From Limnohabitans sp. (GTDB lineage: Bacteria > Pseudomonadota > Gammaproteobacteria > Burkholderiales > Burkholderiaceae_C): a DNA stretch of 6,380 nt. The position numbers were made by a program, and so were the translations under genes. Shown here one piece after another: positions 1 to 6,065 of the stretch. Position 1 is the stretch's first letter. The number at the start of each line of letters is the position of its first letter. Location: assembly GCA_023260735.1 (NCBI GenBank), contig JALQUL010000312.1:1-6380 (forward strand), read 5' to 3'. A model generated the notes under the pieces. That model was not told the origin of the DNA, searched no databases, and saw only the letters and a program-made list of their open reading frames with translations.

Positions 1-345
1 AACCAAGATGGTAGTTATACCTATGCGGGAAGAAGCGATGATATGTTAAAAGTAAGTGGTATTTATGTATCGCCATTCGAAGTCGAAGCTACCCTTATTC
101 AGCATCCAAGTGTTTTAGAAAGTGCTGTAATTGGTGTAAATGACCAAGATGGTCTTACTAAAACCAAAGCTTATGTGGTTTTAAAAGAAGGCAAAACTGC
201 CACTGAAGAAGAACTCAAGGCTTTTGTTAAACAATTTTTAGCACCATATAAATATCCAAGAATGATTGAATTTGTTGCGCAATTACCCAAAACTGCTACA
301 GGCAAGATTCAACGTTTTAAATTGCGTGAATTAAGCCACTCCTAA
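1..345 (+). CDS. bclA: Benzoate-CoA ligase (aryl-CoA synthetase), C-terminal fragment cut by the window edge
   Basis: This is the last 114 residues of an adenylate-forming acyl/aryl-CoA synthetase. The reading frame is open from base 1, and the ATG at 43 is an internal methionine. The visible part is the mobile C-terminal domain. The A8 hinge motif GRSDDMLKVSG lies at visible residues 10-20, followed by YVSPFEVE. The A10 motif PKTATGKIQR near the end carries the catalytic lysine at visible residue 102 (codon 304-306). The wording around the hinge and the stretch GLTKTKAYVVLK resemble the benzoate-CoA ligase family, which makes benzoyl-CoA from benzoate, ATP and CoA in the cytoplasm. The neighbouring importer and hydrolase support an aromatic acid as substrate. 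A 4-hydroxybenzoate- or other aryl-CoA ligase cannot be excluded because the substrate pocket lies in the missing N-terminal domain. The gene ends in TAA at 343-345. Confidence 0.82.
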   Translation, partial: NQDGSYTYAGRSDDMLKVSGIYVSPFEVEATLIQHPSVLESAVIGVNDQDGLTKTKAYVVLKEGKTATEEELKAFVKQFLAPYKYPRMIEFVAQLPKTATGKIQRFKLRELSHS

Positions 346-352
346 GTCCATC

Positions 353-1192
353 ATGAGTGCGATCTTACCTGTTATTTTTTCTCAGCCTAATACCACTTCA
401 TTCACCGAAATTGAATGGAATGGGCAACGCTTGTCCGTTGAATATCAACTCATTTCACCATTGCAAATCAACACTCAAGAAAAAATTATTTTTTTGCACG
501 AAGGTTTGGGTTGTATCTCAATGTGGAAGAGTTTTCCAGAGCAGTTATGCCATCTTTTAGGTATGCAGGGTATGGTGTATTCTAGGCCGGGTTATGGAAA
601 ATCAAGTCCTCTGAGCAATAGCCCTAATTGGACTTCTGACTTTATGCATTTACAAGCCAAAGAAATATTACCCTTAATTTTAAAATCTTTGAACTGGCTG
701 AATGCAGAAAATAGCAGCGAGCAAAAATTACACTTATTGGGTCATAGCGATGGAGCATCTATTGCAATCATTTTTGCTGCACAATTTCCGCAACTGCTCA
801 GCACACTCACCGTTTTAGCACCTCATATTAAAGTCGAAAATATCACCTTGAAAGGCATTCAAAAAGCAAGGCTTGCTTACTTCAATGGCAATATGCTTGC
901 AGCCTTATCCAAGCATCATCAAAACCCACAATTGTGTTTTGAATCTTGGAGTTCAATATGGTTATCAGATGAATTTAGGACATGGAATTTAGCAGCCGAG
1001 TTAAGACAATTACAATGCCCGGTGCTTGCCATACAAGGTTTTCAAGATGCGTATGGCACTATGGAGCAAATCAATGAAATTCAAAAACTGCACTCTCCCA
1101 CTCGATTAATTCAATTGCAAGATTGTGGCCACTCACCCCATAAAGATCAATTACAGCAAGTGTTACAAGCTTGTAGTGAATTCATTGCATAA
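353..1192 (+). CDS. Alpha/beta-fold hydrolase, probable accessory enzyme of aromatic-CoA catabolism
   Basis: This is a 279-residue cytoplasmic alpha/beta hydrolase with no signal peptide. An oxyanion-type motif HEGLG sits at 49-53. The nucleophile elbow GHSDG at 130-134 gives Ser132. The likely acid is Asp232 in QGFQDAYGT, and the likely base is His260 in CGHSPH, so a full Ser-Asp-His triad is present at normal spacing. The length is typical of single-domain members, with a cap region at about 160-210. It starts 7 nt after the ligase stop without a convincing Shine-Dalgarno site, which suggests translational coupling. Hydrolases of this type, sometimes called lactone hydrolases, are found in box-type benzoate clusters next to the CoA ligase. 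A role on a lactone, ester or CoA thioester is inferred from context, and the true substrate cannot be read from sequence. The gene ends with two in-frame stops, TAA then TAG. Confidence 0.85.
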   Translation: MSAILPVIFSQPNTTSFTEIEWNGQRLSVEYQLISPLQINTQEKIIFLHEGLGCISMWKSFPEQLCHLLGMQGMVYSRPGYGKSSPLSNSPNWTSDFMHLQAKEILPLILKSLNWLNAENSSEQKLHLLGHSDGASIAIIFAAQFPQLLSTLTVLAPHIKVENITLKGIQKARLAYFNGNMLAALSKHHQNPQLCFESWSSIWLSDEFRTWNLAAELRQLQCPVLAIQGFQDAYGTMEQINEIQKLHSPTRLIQLQDCGHSPHKDQLQQVLQACSEFIA

Positions 1193-1220
1193 TAGTTTTT
1201 TTCACCTTCATTATTAACCA

Positions 1221-1227
1221 AAAGGAG
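1221..1227 (+). promoter_or_regulatory. Strong ribosome binding site of the binding-protein gene
   Basis: AAAGGAG lies 7 nt before the ATG at 1235. It is the best Shine-Dalgarno match in the window and fits the need for many copies of the periplasmic binding protein. Confidence 0.8.
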
Positions 1228-1234
1228 ACACCTC

Positions 1235-2410
1235 ATGAAAAAATTTCAACACGCATTATTAGCAAGTTTATGCGCAGTTGCATTGCCACTTCTTTCAGGC
1301 AATGCACTAGCTCAAAATACTGGTAAAATTAAAGTGGGCTTAATGCTACCTTATACAGGCACTTTTGCAGCTTTAGGCACTGCCATTGAAAACGGCTTTA
1401 AATTACAATTGGCCGAGCAAGGTGGAAAAATCGCTGGTCGTGAGGTGGAATTTTTTAAAGTAGATGATGAGTCTGATCCTTCTAAAGCCACAGACAACGT
1501 TAATAAATTAGTCAAGCGTGACCAAGTTGATATATTAGTAGGGAGTGTTCACTCTGGAGTAGCGATGGCAATGGCAAAAGTTGCTAAAGACACCAATACC
1601 CTACTCGTAGTTCCTAATGCTGGCGCCGATGCCGTAACTGGCCCCATGTGTGCACCCAATATTTATCGCAGCTCATTTAGCAACTACCAACCTGGTTATG
1701 CCATGGGCGAAGTCATGGCGAAAAAAGGTCATAAAAAAGTAGTGACTATTACTTGGAAATACGCAGCAGGTGATGAATCAGTCAAAGGCTTTAAAGAAGC
1801 TTTCGAGAAAAAGGGTGGCCAAGTGGTCAAGGAGTTAACACTGCCTTTCCCCAACGTAGAGTTCCAAGCCTTATTAACAGAAATTGCAGCTACTAAACCC
1901 GATGCAGTTTACACCTTTTTCGCTGGCGGTGGTGCTGTTAAATTTGTAAAAGATTACCATGCAGCTGGCCTTCGCAAAACTATTCCCTTATATGGTGCTG
2001 GCTTTATTACCGACGGTACATTAGAGGCACAAGGCGAAGCAGCAGCAGGCTTGCTTACTACCTTGCATTATGCCGATAACCTAGAAACTGCACGTAATAA
2101 CTCTTTCCGTTTAGCCTATGTAAAGGCCTATAAGCTGCAACCCGATGTTTATGCGGTTCAAGGTTATGATGCTGCCCAAATTTTACAAGCAGGTTTAACT
2201 GCAGTAAAAGGCGATGTGAGCAAAAAAGCTGAAATGGCTGCTGCAATGCAAAAAATGACGATCAATAGCCCAAGAGGTCCGTTTAAATTATCTAAAGCCA
2301 ATAATCCGATTCAAGATATTTATTTACGTGAAGTGAAAGGTCGTGAAAATCTGAGTTTAGGAGTAGCGTCCAAGCAATTGGCTGACCCTGCACGTGGTTG
2401 CAGAATGTAA
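1235..2410 (+). CDS. Periplasmic substrate-binding protein of a branched-chain/aromatic-acid-type ABC importer (LivK-like)
   Basis: This 391-residue protein belongs to the type I periplasmic binding fold (Peripla_BP_6, LivJ/LivK-like). It has a Sec signal peptide with MKK at the N-terminus, a hydrophobic core to about residue 20, and a probable cleavage after Ala26 (NALA|QNT). The Cys13 inside the hydrophobic core is not in a lipobox, so a soluble periplasmic protein is expected. The mature chain opens with the family pattern IKVGLMLPYTGTFA. It continues with VDDESDPSKA near 76-85 and the LVGSVHSG ligand-loop region at 101-108. The mature chain has only two cysteines, Cys139 and Cys389, the latter two residues from the C-terminus. 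The gene lies 42 nt after the hydrolase and upstream of the permeases. Automated annotation would name the ligand as leucine/isoleucine/valine, but the CoA-ligase context favours benzoate or a related aromatic acid. That specificity is inferred. Confidence 0.9.
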   Translation: MKKFQHALLASLCAVALPLLSGNALAQNTGKIKVGLMLPYTGTFAALGTAIENGFKLQLAEQGGKIAGREVEFFKVDDESDPSKATDNVNKLVKRDQVDILVGSVHSGVAMAMAKVAKDTNTLLVVPNAGADAVTGPMCAPNIYRSSFSNYQPGYAMGEVMAKKGHKKVVTITWKYAAGDESVKGFKEAFEKKGGQVVKELTLPFPNVEFQALLTEIAATKPDAVYTFFAGGGAVKFVKDYHAAGLRKTIPLYGAGFITDGTLEAQGEAAAGLLTTLHYADNLETARNNSFRLAYVKAYKLQPDVYAVQGYDAAQILQAGLTAVKGDVSKKAEMAAAMQKMTINSPRGPFKLSKANNPIQDIYLREVKGRENLSLGVASKQLADPARGCRM

Positions 2411-2411
2411 T

Positions 2412-2446
2412 TAACCTCGCTCCCTTCAAAAGGGTAGGTTATTTTT
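2412..2446 (+). terminator. Imperfect terminator-like hairpin directly after the binding-protein gene
   Basis: TAACCT (2412-2417) pairs with AGGTTA (2436-2441). Inside it CCCTT (2422-2426) pairs with AAGGG (2430-2434) around the loop CAA. An asymmetric internal loop of 4 nt against 1 nt separates the two helices. The structure leads straight into a T-rich run (ATTTTT to 2446, with another TTTTT at 2451-2455). Its position, 2 nt after the TAA of the binding-protein gene, fits a leaky intrinsic terminator or attenuator. It is probably not a full stop, because the permease genes downstream have no clear promoter of their own. Confidence 0.5.
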
Positions 2447-2456
2447 ACTCTTTTTA

Positions 2457-2499
2457 TGGCACTAGACTTTTGATCAACTAATAACAAAAGCTAGTGCCA
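2457..2499 (+). repeat. Long stem-loop (15-bp inverted repeat with one bulge) between binding protein and permease
   Basis: The left arm is TGGCACTAG (2457-2465), then a bulged A at 2466, then CTTTTG (2467-2472). The loop is 12 nt (2473-2484). The right arm, CAAAAG then CTAGTGCCA (2485-2499), pairs with every base except the bulge. No T-run follows, so it is not a classical terminator. In binding-protein-dependent transport operons, hairpins at this place commonly protect the upstream mRNA from 3' exonucleases and lower expression of the membrane genes. The same job is likely here. A protein-binding palindrome is the alternative. Confidence 0.7.
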
Positions 2500-2530
2500 A
2501 TCCCTCAACAATATTCTTATTTTTCTCTCC

Positions 2531-2535
2531 AAAGG
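2531..2535 (+). promoter_or_regulatory. Ribosome binding site of livH
   Basis: AAAGG lies 7 nt before the ATG at 2543. The match is moderate and weaker than the site of the binding-protein gene, and it sits clear of the upstream stem-loop. Confidence 0.6.
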
Positions 2536-2542
2536 TTTATCA

Positions 2543-3424
2543 ATGGACATAGCTACTTTCTTGGTCCAATGCCTTAATTCACTTCAATACGGCTTATTAT
2601 TATTTTTAGTGGCCTCTGGCCTGACTTTAATATTTGGCATTATGGGTGTTATTAATTTGGCTCACGGCAGCTTTTACATGATAGGTGCTTATATGGCCTA
2701 TGCTTTATCGCCTTGGGTAGCAGGTACTTTTGGAGGTGGGTTTTTTAGTGTTTTGGCCTTAGGAATTGTATTGTCGATTGTCTTAGGCTATGTTTTAGAG
2801 TGGGCATTTTTTAGTTATTTATATGAACGTGAACACTTACAACAAGTGCTGATGACTTATGGTTTGATTTTAGTTTTTGAAGAGCTTCGTAGTATTTTAA
2901 TTGGTGATGATGTTTACGGCGTGCAAGCCCCTGAATGGCTTTCTGGTTCGTTTGCTCTAGGTAACTTAATGACCTATCCAATTTACCGGATTTTTATGTC
3001 CGCCGTTTGTTTAGTATTGGCTTTGGGTATGTATTTGGTACTTACTAAAACTCGACTCGGTATGATGATAAGAGCAGGCAGTAATAACCGAGAAATGGTG
3101 CAGGCGCTTGGTATTGATATTCAGTTTTTATACCGCGTGGTGTTCGCCGCTGGCGTGGCTTTAGCCGTTACCGCAGGCATTATTGCATCACCTGTTTCTT
3201 CGGTTTATCCTGGCATGGGCAACTCAGTACTCATTATTTGTTTTGTGGTGGTAGTTATAGGTGGTATTGGATCGATTAGAGGGGCATTAATAGCCGCCCT
3301 ATTAATTGGTGTGGTAGATACCTTTGGCAAAGTAGTATTTCCACAAGCAGCTGGCGTTTTAGTTTATGTGCTAATGGCGCTGATTCTTTTAGTAAAACCC
3401 AATGGCCTATTTAAAGCAGGATAA
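2543..3424 (+). CDS. livH: Branched-chain-type ABC transporter permease LivH
   Basis: This 293-residue inner-membrane permease is of the BPD_transp_2 family and forms one half of the translocation channel. It is almost wholly hydrophobic, with about eight membrane segments by eye. Family landmarks are INLAHGSFYMIGAY at 37-50, the cytoplasmic coupling loop TRLGMMIRAGSNNREMVQALG at 170-190 that contacts the ATPases, and GGIGSIRGAL at 240-249. The C-terminus ends in the usual LVKPNGLF pattern. The length is normal for LivH. The gene is separated from the binding-protein gene by a 132-nt structured spacer and is followed 4 nt later by livM. The Liv name denotes the family only. The ligand is probably an aromatic acid, judged from the adjacent CoA ligase. 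Confidence 0.92.
   Translation: MDIATFLVQCLNSLQYGLLLFLVASGLTLIFGIMGVINLAHGSFYMIGAYMAYALSPWVAGTFGGGFFSVLALGIVLSIVLGYVLEWAFFSYLYEREHLQQVLMTYGLILVFEELRSILIGDDVYGVQAPEWLSGSFALGNLMTYPIYRIFMSAVCLVLALGMYLVLTKTRLGMMIRAGSNNREMVQALGIDIQFLYRVVFAAGVALAVTAGIIASPVSSVYPGMGNSVLIICFVVVVIGGIGSIRGALIAALLIGVVDTFGKVVFPQAAGVLVYVLMALILLVKPNGLFKAG
3418..3421 (+). promoter_or_regulatory. Ribosome binding site that decides the livM start
   Basis: AGGA inside the last codons of livH lies 7 nt before the ATG at 3429. The other in-frame ATG at 3402 has no purine-rich site at the right distance and would overlap livH by 23 nt, so 3429 is preferred. Confidence 0.65.
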
Positions 3425-3428
3425 AAAA

Positions 3429-4430
3429 ATGTTTTCTAATCGTCAATCCGCTTTGTTTTTTGTATTGATATGCATGCTCGCTCTAGCTGTTTATCCATTG
3501 GTAGCCGGTCAATTTGGTATAGATTTAGTCAGCAAAATTATGATTTATGCTATTTTTGCGCTTAGCCTGGAGCTACTCGTAGGACGCACTGGCTTAGTCT
3601 GTTTTGGGCATTCAGCATTTTTTGGTATTGGTGCTTATATCGCTGTCTTATTGAGTGGTGATGGTAGTAGCCCACCGGCTTTAATTACTTTAATGTTATT
3701 AAGCGTTGCAGCTGCAGGATTGTATGCCTTGTTCATGGGTGCTTTATCACTCAGAACTCAGGGTGTTTACTTTATTATGGTCACTCTAGCCTTTGCTCAA
3801 ATGGCTTATTATATTTTTCATGACACTCCCATTGGTGGCGGCACCGATGGCATTTATTTAATGCTCAAACCCGTTTTAAGCATTGGTCACTCCACTTTAA
3901 TTGATCTTGATAATGCCAATGTATTTTATTGGTTCACTTTGTTTTGTTTATGCGCAGTGATGGCATTTTTAGCTCTTCTCATGCAATCTCGATTTGGCCA
4001 TGCCCTAGTGGGCATCAAGTCAAACGAGCAAAGAATGAGAGCCACTGGTTTTTCTACCTATCCCTATAAATTAGCCGCTTTTGTAGTGTCGGGTTGTATT
4101 GCAGGACTAGCCGGTTTTTTATTCGGTGTTAAAGACGCCTATGTGAATCCGGAATTACTCAGCTGGCATTTATCGGGAGCTGTTTTAATTATGATTATTT
4201 TGGGTGGTTTAGGTCACTTAAGAGGTGCATTATTAGGGGCTTTTGCTTTTGCTTTATTACAAGAATTATTTAAATCGGAAGCCATTTTTGGAAGTTTTGC
4301 TAAGCATTGGCAATTAGGCTTAGGCATTACGATTATTGCCTGTGTGGCATGGTTGCCAAAAGGTTTAATAGAACTACCTACAAGAGTGTTACAACGCTTG
4401 GGTGGTCCTATTTCAGAGTCTAAACTGTAA
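3429..4430 (+). CDS. livM: Branched-chain-type ABC transporter permease LivM
   Basis: This is the second inner-membrane permease, 333 residues from the chosen start. An earlier in-frame ATG at 3402 would add nine residues (MAYLKQDKK), but it lacks a ribosome site and reads into livH. Hydrophobic helices fill the chain. Family landmarks are GHSAFFGIGAY at 60-70, RTQGVYFIMVTLAFAQM at 109-125, GGGTDGI at 136-142, the coupling loop from SRFGHALVGIKSNEQR (187-202) into RATGFSTYPYKLAAF, and GGLGHLRGALLGA at 259-271. The length is within the usual LivM range. It pairs with LivH to form the channel. Its start 4 nt after the livH stop indicates translational coupling and equal amounts. It is followed by a 63-nt gap before the ATPase genes, in which I see only a weak 5-bp hairpin (4477-4489). 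Confidence 0.92.
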   Translation: MFSNRQSALFFVLICMLALAVYPLVAGQFGIDLVSKIMIYAIFALSLELLVGRTGLVCFGHSAFFGIGAYIAVLLSGDGSSPPALITLMLLSVAAAGLYALFMGALSLRTQGVYFIMVTLAFAQMAYYIFHDTPIGGGTDGIYLMLKPVLSIGHSTLIDLDNANVFYWFTLFCLCAVMAFLALLMQSRFGHALVGIKSNEQRMRATGFSTYPYKLAAFVVSGCIAGLAGFLFGVKDAYVNPELLSWHLSGAVLIMIILGGLGHLRGALLGAFAFALLQELFKSEAIFGSFAKHWQLGLGITIIACVAWLPKGLIELPTRVLQRLGGPISESKL

Positions 4431-4493
4431 GACTCAGGCTCATAAGATTAAAGCACCATAAGGCTAATTCCTACATCATTTTTTAAATGCCCA

Positions 4494-5264
4494 ATGAAAC
4501 CAACCATCACTCAGTTATCAGCACCGCTCTTGTCAGCACAACAACTCAGCAAACGCTGGGGTGGCTTGTTAGCAGTTGACAATGTCTCAATTGACCTGAA
4601 TCGCAATCAAGTACATGCGGTCATAGGTACCAATGGTGCGGGTAAATCTACTTTAATTAATTTGTTATCGGGTGAGTTTGCACCTACCAGTGGCACAATT
4701 CACTTATTAGGTCACAATGTTAGCCAATTAAGTCAACCTAAAAGAGCCAACCTAGGACTAGGACGAAGCTATCAACGTAATACCGTTTTTAATAACTTTA
4801 CCGTCTATGAAAACTGTCGTCTTTCTGCTCAAGGTAAATTTCAAAATCCATGGCAAATTTGGCAAAGTGCTACTAATTGCCAAAAAAGCTGTGAAATGGC
4901 CGATAAAGCCATCACTCTCACAGGCCTAGAAAGCTTAACACAAAGGCCTGCTGGTTTGCTTTCGCATGGTCAAAAACGACAATTAGAAATGGCCATGTGT
5001 TTAGCTACTGGCCCTGAAGTTTTATTATTCGATGAACCTCTTGCCGGCATGGGAGCAGAAGAAACAGAACGTATGCTGGCCTTACTTGCCGACTTAAGGA
5101 CCCAGTACGCCATTCTTTTAGTCGAACATGATATGGATGCAGTATTTCGAATTGCAGATATCATCACCGTAATGGTCAATGGCGCAGTTATTGCCAGTGG
5201 CTCGCCAACTGCCGTGCGACAAAACGAAATGGTACAAGCCGCCTATTTAGGAGAACACGCATGA
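4494..5264 (+). CDS. livG: Branched-chain-type ABC transporter ATP-binding protein LivG
   Basis: This 256-residue cytoplasmic ATPase energises import with LivF. It shows Walker A GTNGAGKST at 45-53 (Lys51), Q-loop Gln94 in RSYQRN, the signature LSHGQKRQLE at 156-165, Walker B VLLFDEP at 176-182 (Asp180, Glu181) and switch His212 in VEHDMD. All catalytic elements are therefore intact. LSHGQ in place of LSGGQ is normal for LivG. The C-terminal tail AAYLGE is also typical of the family. The start at 4494 is uncertain: no Shine-Dalgarno site precedes it, and the first dozen residues before LLSAQQLSKRWGG are not conserved-looking. An in-frame TTG at 4530 is an alternative. The gene overlaps livF by ATGA. 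Confidence 0.92.
   Translation: MKPTITQLSAPLLSAQQLSKRWGGLLAVDNVSIDLNRNQVHAVIGTNGAGKSTLINLLSGEFAPTSGTIHLLGHNVSQLSQPKRANLGLGRSYQRNTVFNNFTVYENCRLSAQGKFQNPWQIWQSATNCQKSCEMADKAITLTGLESLTQRPAGLLSHGQKRQLEMAMCLATGPEVLLFDEPLAGMGAEETERMLALLADLRTQYAILLVEHDMDAVFRIADIITVMVNGAVIASGSPTAVRQNEMVQAAYLGEHA
5249..5253 (+). promoter_or_regulatory. Ribosome binding site of livF inside livG
   Basis: AGGAG lies within the last codons of livG, 7 nt before the livF ATG at 5261. Together with the ATGA stop/start overlap it indicates coupled translation of the two ATPases. Confidence 0.75.
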
Positions 5265-6004
5265 ACTCCACCCAGCAAGTCTCAACTCAAGCCAATAATA
5301 GCCTAGTAGTGCAAATTCAAGACCTACATGCATGGTATGGTTCAAGCCATGTTTTGCACGGTATTGATCTAGAAATAGCACGCGGTGAAACCATCGGTTT
5401 ATTAGGTCGAAATGGCATGGGGAAATCGACTCTCATACGAAGTCTATTAGGTTTAGTACCTCAACGAGATGGCAAAATTAGCGTGTTTGGTCATGATGTT
5501 TCTAAAGCTAAAGCACATAGCGTTGCTCGCCTTGGAATTGCCTATGTACCTGAAGGGCGAGGAATATTTACCAACCTTGATGTCAAAGAAAATTTAGTCA
5601 TGGCCTCACGCATAGGACGTAACGGTCAAAACGAGTGGACTCTTGATAAGGTCTTGAGTACCTTCCCTCGTTTAAAAGAACGTTACACTAACTTAGGTGG
5701 CGAACTCTCTGGGGGTGAACAACAAATGTTGTCGATTGGTAGAGCACTCATGACTCACCCCGACTTAATTATTTTAGATGAAGCCACCGAAGGACTTGCA
5801 CCTCTTATTGTGCAAGAAATTTGGCGCGTTATTGATGAAATCAGAGCCTCTGGAATTGCCACTTTAATAGTCGATCGTGACTTTAAAAAAGTCTTACAAC
5901 GCTCTGATAAAGCAGTGGTACTTCAAAAAGGCCAAGTCGTTTTAAGTGGACCTTCTGCTGATTTATTGCATAACCCCAACTTGAATAGCTTTTTGGGTTT
6001 GTAA
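5261..6004 (+). CDS. livF: Branched-chain-type ABC transporter ATP-binding protein LivF
   Basis: This is a 247-residue ATPase, the partner of LivG. Walker A GRNGMGKST is at 49-57 (Lys55). The family motif AYVPEGRGIF is at 94-103. The signature LSGGEQQM is at 149-156, and Walker B LIILDEATEGLAP is at 169-181 (Asp173, Glu174). The switch position, His in most ABC ATPases and commonly Gln in LivF (VEQN), reads VDRD here, with Arg206 in the slot. About 18 residues before the conserved core (MNSTQQ to SLVVQI) are polar and probably an unstructured extension. The length is slightly above the common LivF size because of this tail. It is the last gene of the operon, and a strong intrinsic terminator starts at its stop codon. 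Confidence 0.92.
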   Translation: MNSTQQVSTQANNSLVVQIQDLHAWYGSSHVLHGIDLEIARGETIGLLGRNGMGKSTLIRSLLGLVPQRDGKISVFGHDVSKAKAHSVARLGIAYVPEGRGIFTNLDVKENLVMASRIGRNGQNEWTLDKVLSTFPRLKERYTNLGGELSGGEQQMLSIGRALMTHPDLIILDEATEGLAPLIVQEIWRVIDEIRASGIATLIVDRDFKKVLQRSDKAVVLQKGQVVLSGPSADLLHNPNLNSFLGL

Positions 6005-6034
6005 AAAAAGGGGACTTTAAAAAGTCCTTTTTTT
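6003..6034 (+). terminator. Intrinsic terminator at the end of the transporter operon, probably bidirectional
   Basis: GGACTT (6012-6017) and AAGTCC (6022-6027) form a stem with a 4-nt loop, followed by seven T residues (6028-6034). A run of seven A (6003-6009) lies on the other side, so the - strand also reads hairpin then a T-run after two C. It can therefore serve the convergent gene ending at 6066. It overlaps the livF stop codon. Confidence 0.85.
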
Positions 6035-6065
6035 ATTTAGATAATCATAGTGCCAAAATTTTTTT

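Noticed and set aside
357..560. 67-codon open frame on the + strand
   Set aside because: It starts 4 nt after the hydrolase start in another frame, and the hydrolase frame carries the conserved motifs.
2058..2246. 62-codon open frame on the - strand
   Set aside because: It lies wholly inside the binding-protein gene, has low-complexity Gln/Leu/His composition and shows no recognisable domain or ribosome site.
2470..2542. Possible promoter for livH in the spacer
   Set aside because: TTGATC at 2470-2475 has no -10-like hexamer at proper spacing, and the region is occupied by the stem-loop.
3402..3428. Earlier ATG start for livM adding nine residues
   Set aside because: It has no Shine-Dalgarno site and overlaps livH by 23 nt, whereas the ATG at 3429 has AGGA at 7 nt.
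4436..4465. Short direct repeats CATAAG and AGGCT in the livM-livG gap
   Set aside because: The copies are only 5-6 nt, occur twice each and are consistent with chance in AT-rich DNA.
4970..5179. 69-codon open frame on the - strand
   Set aside because: It is antisense to the conserved signature and Walker B region of livG and has no family features.
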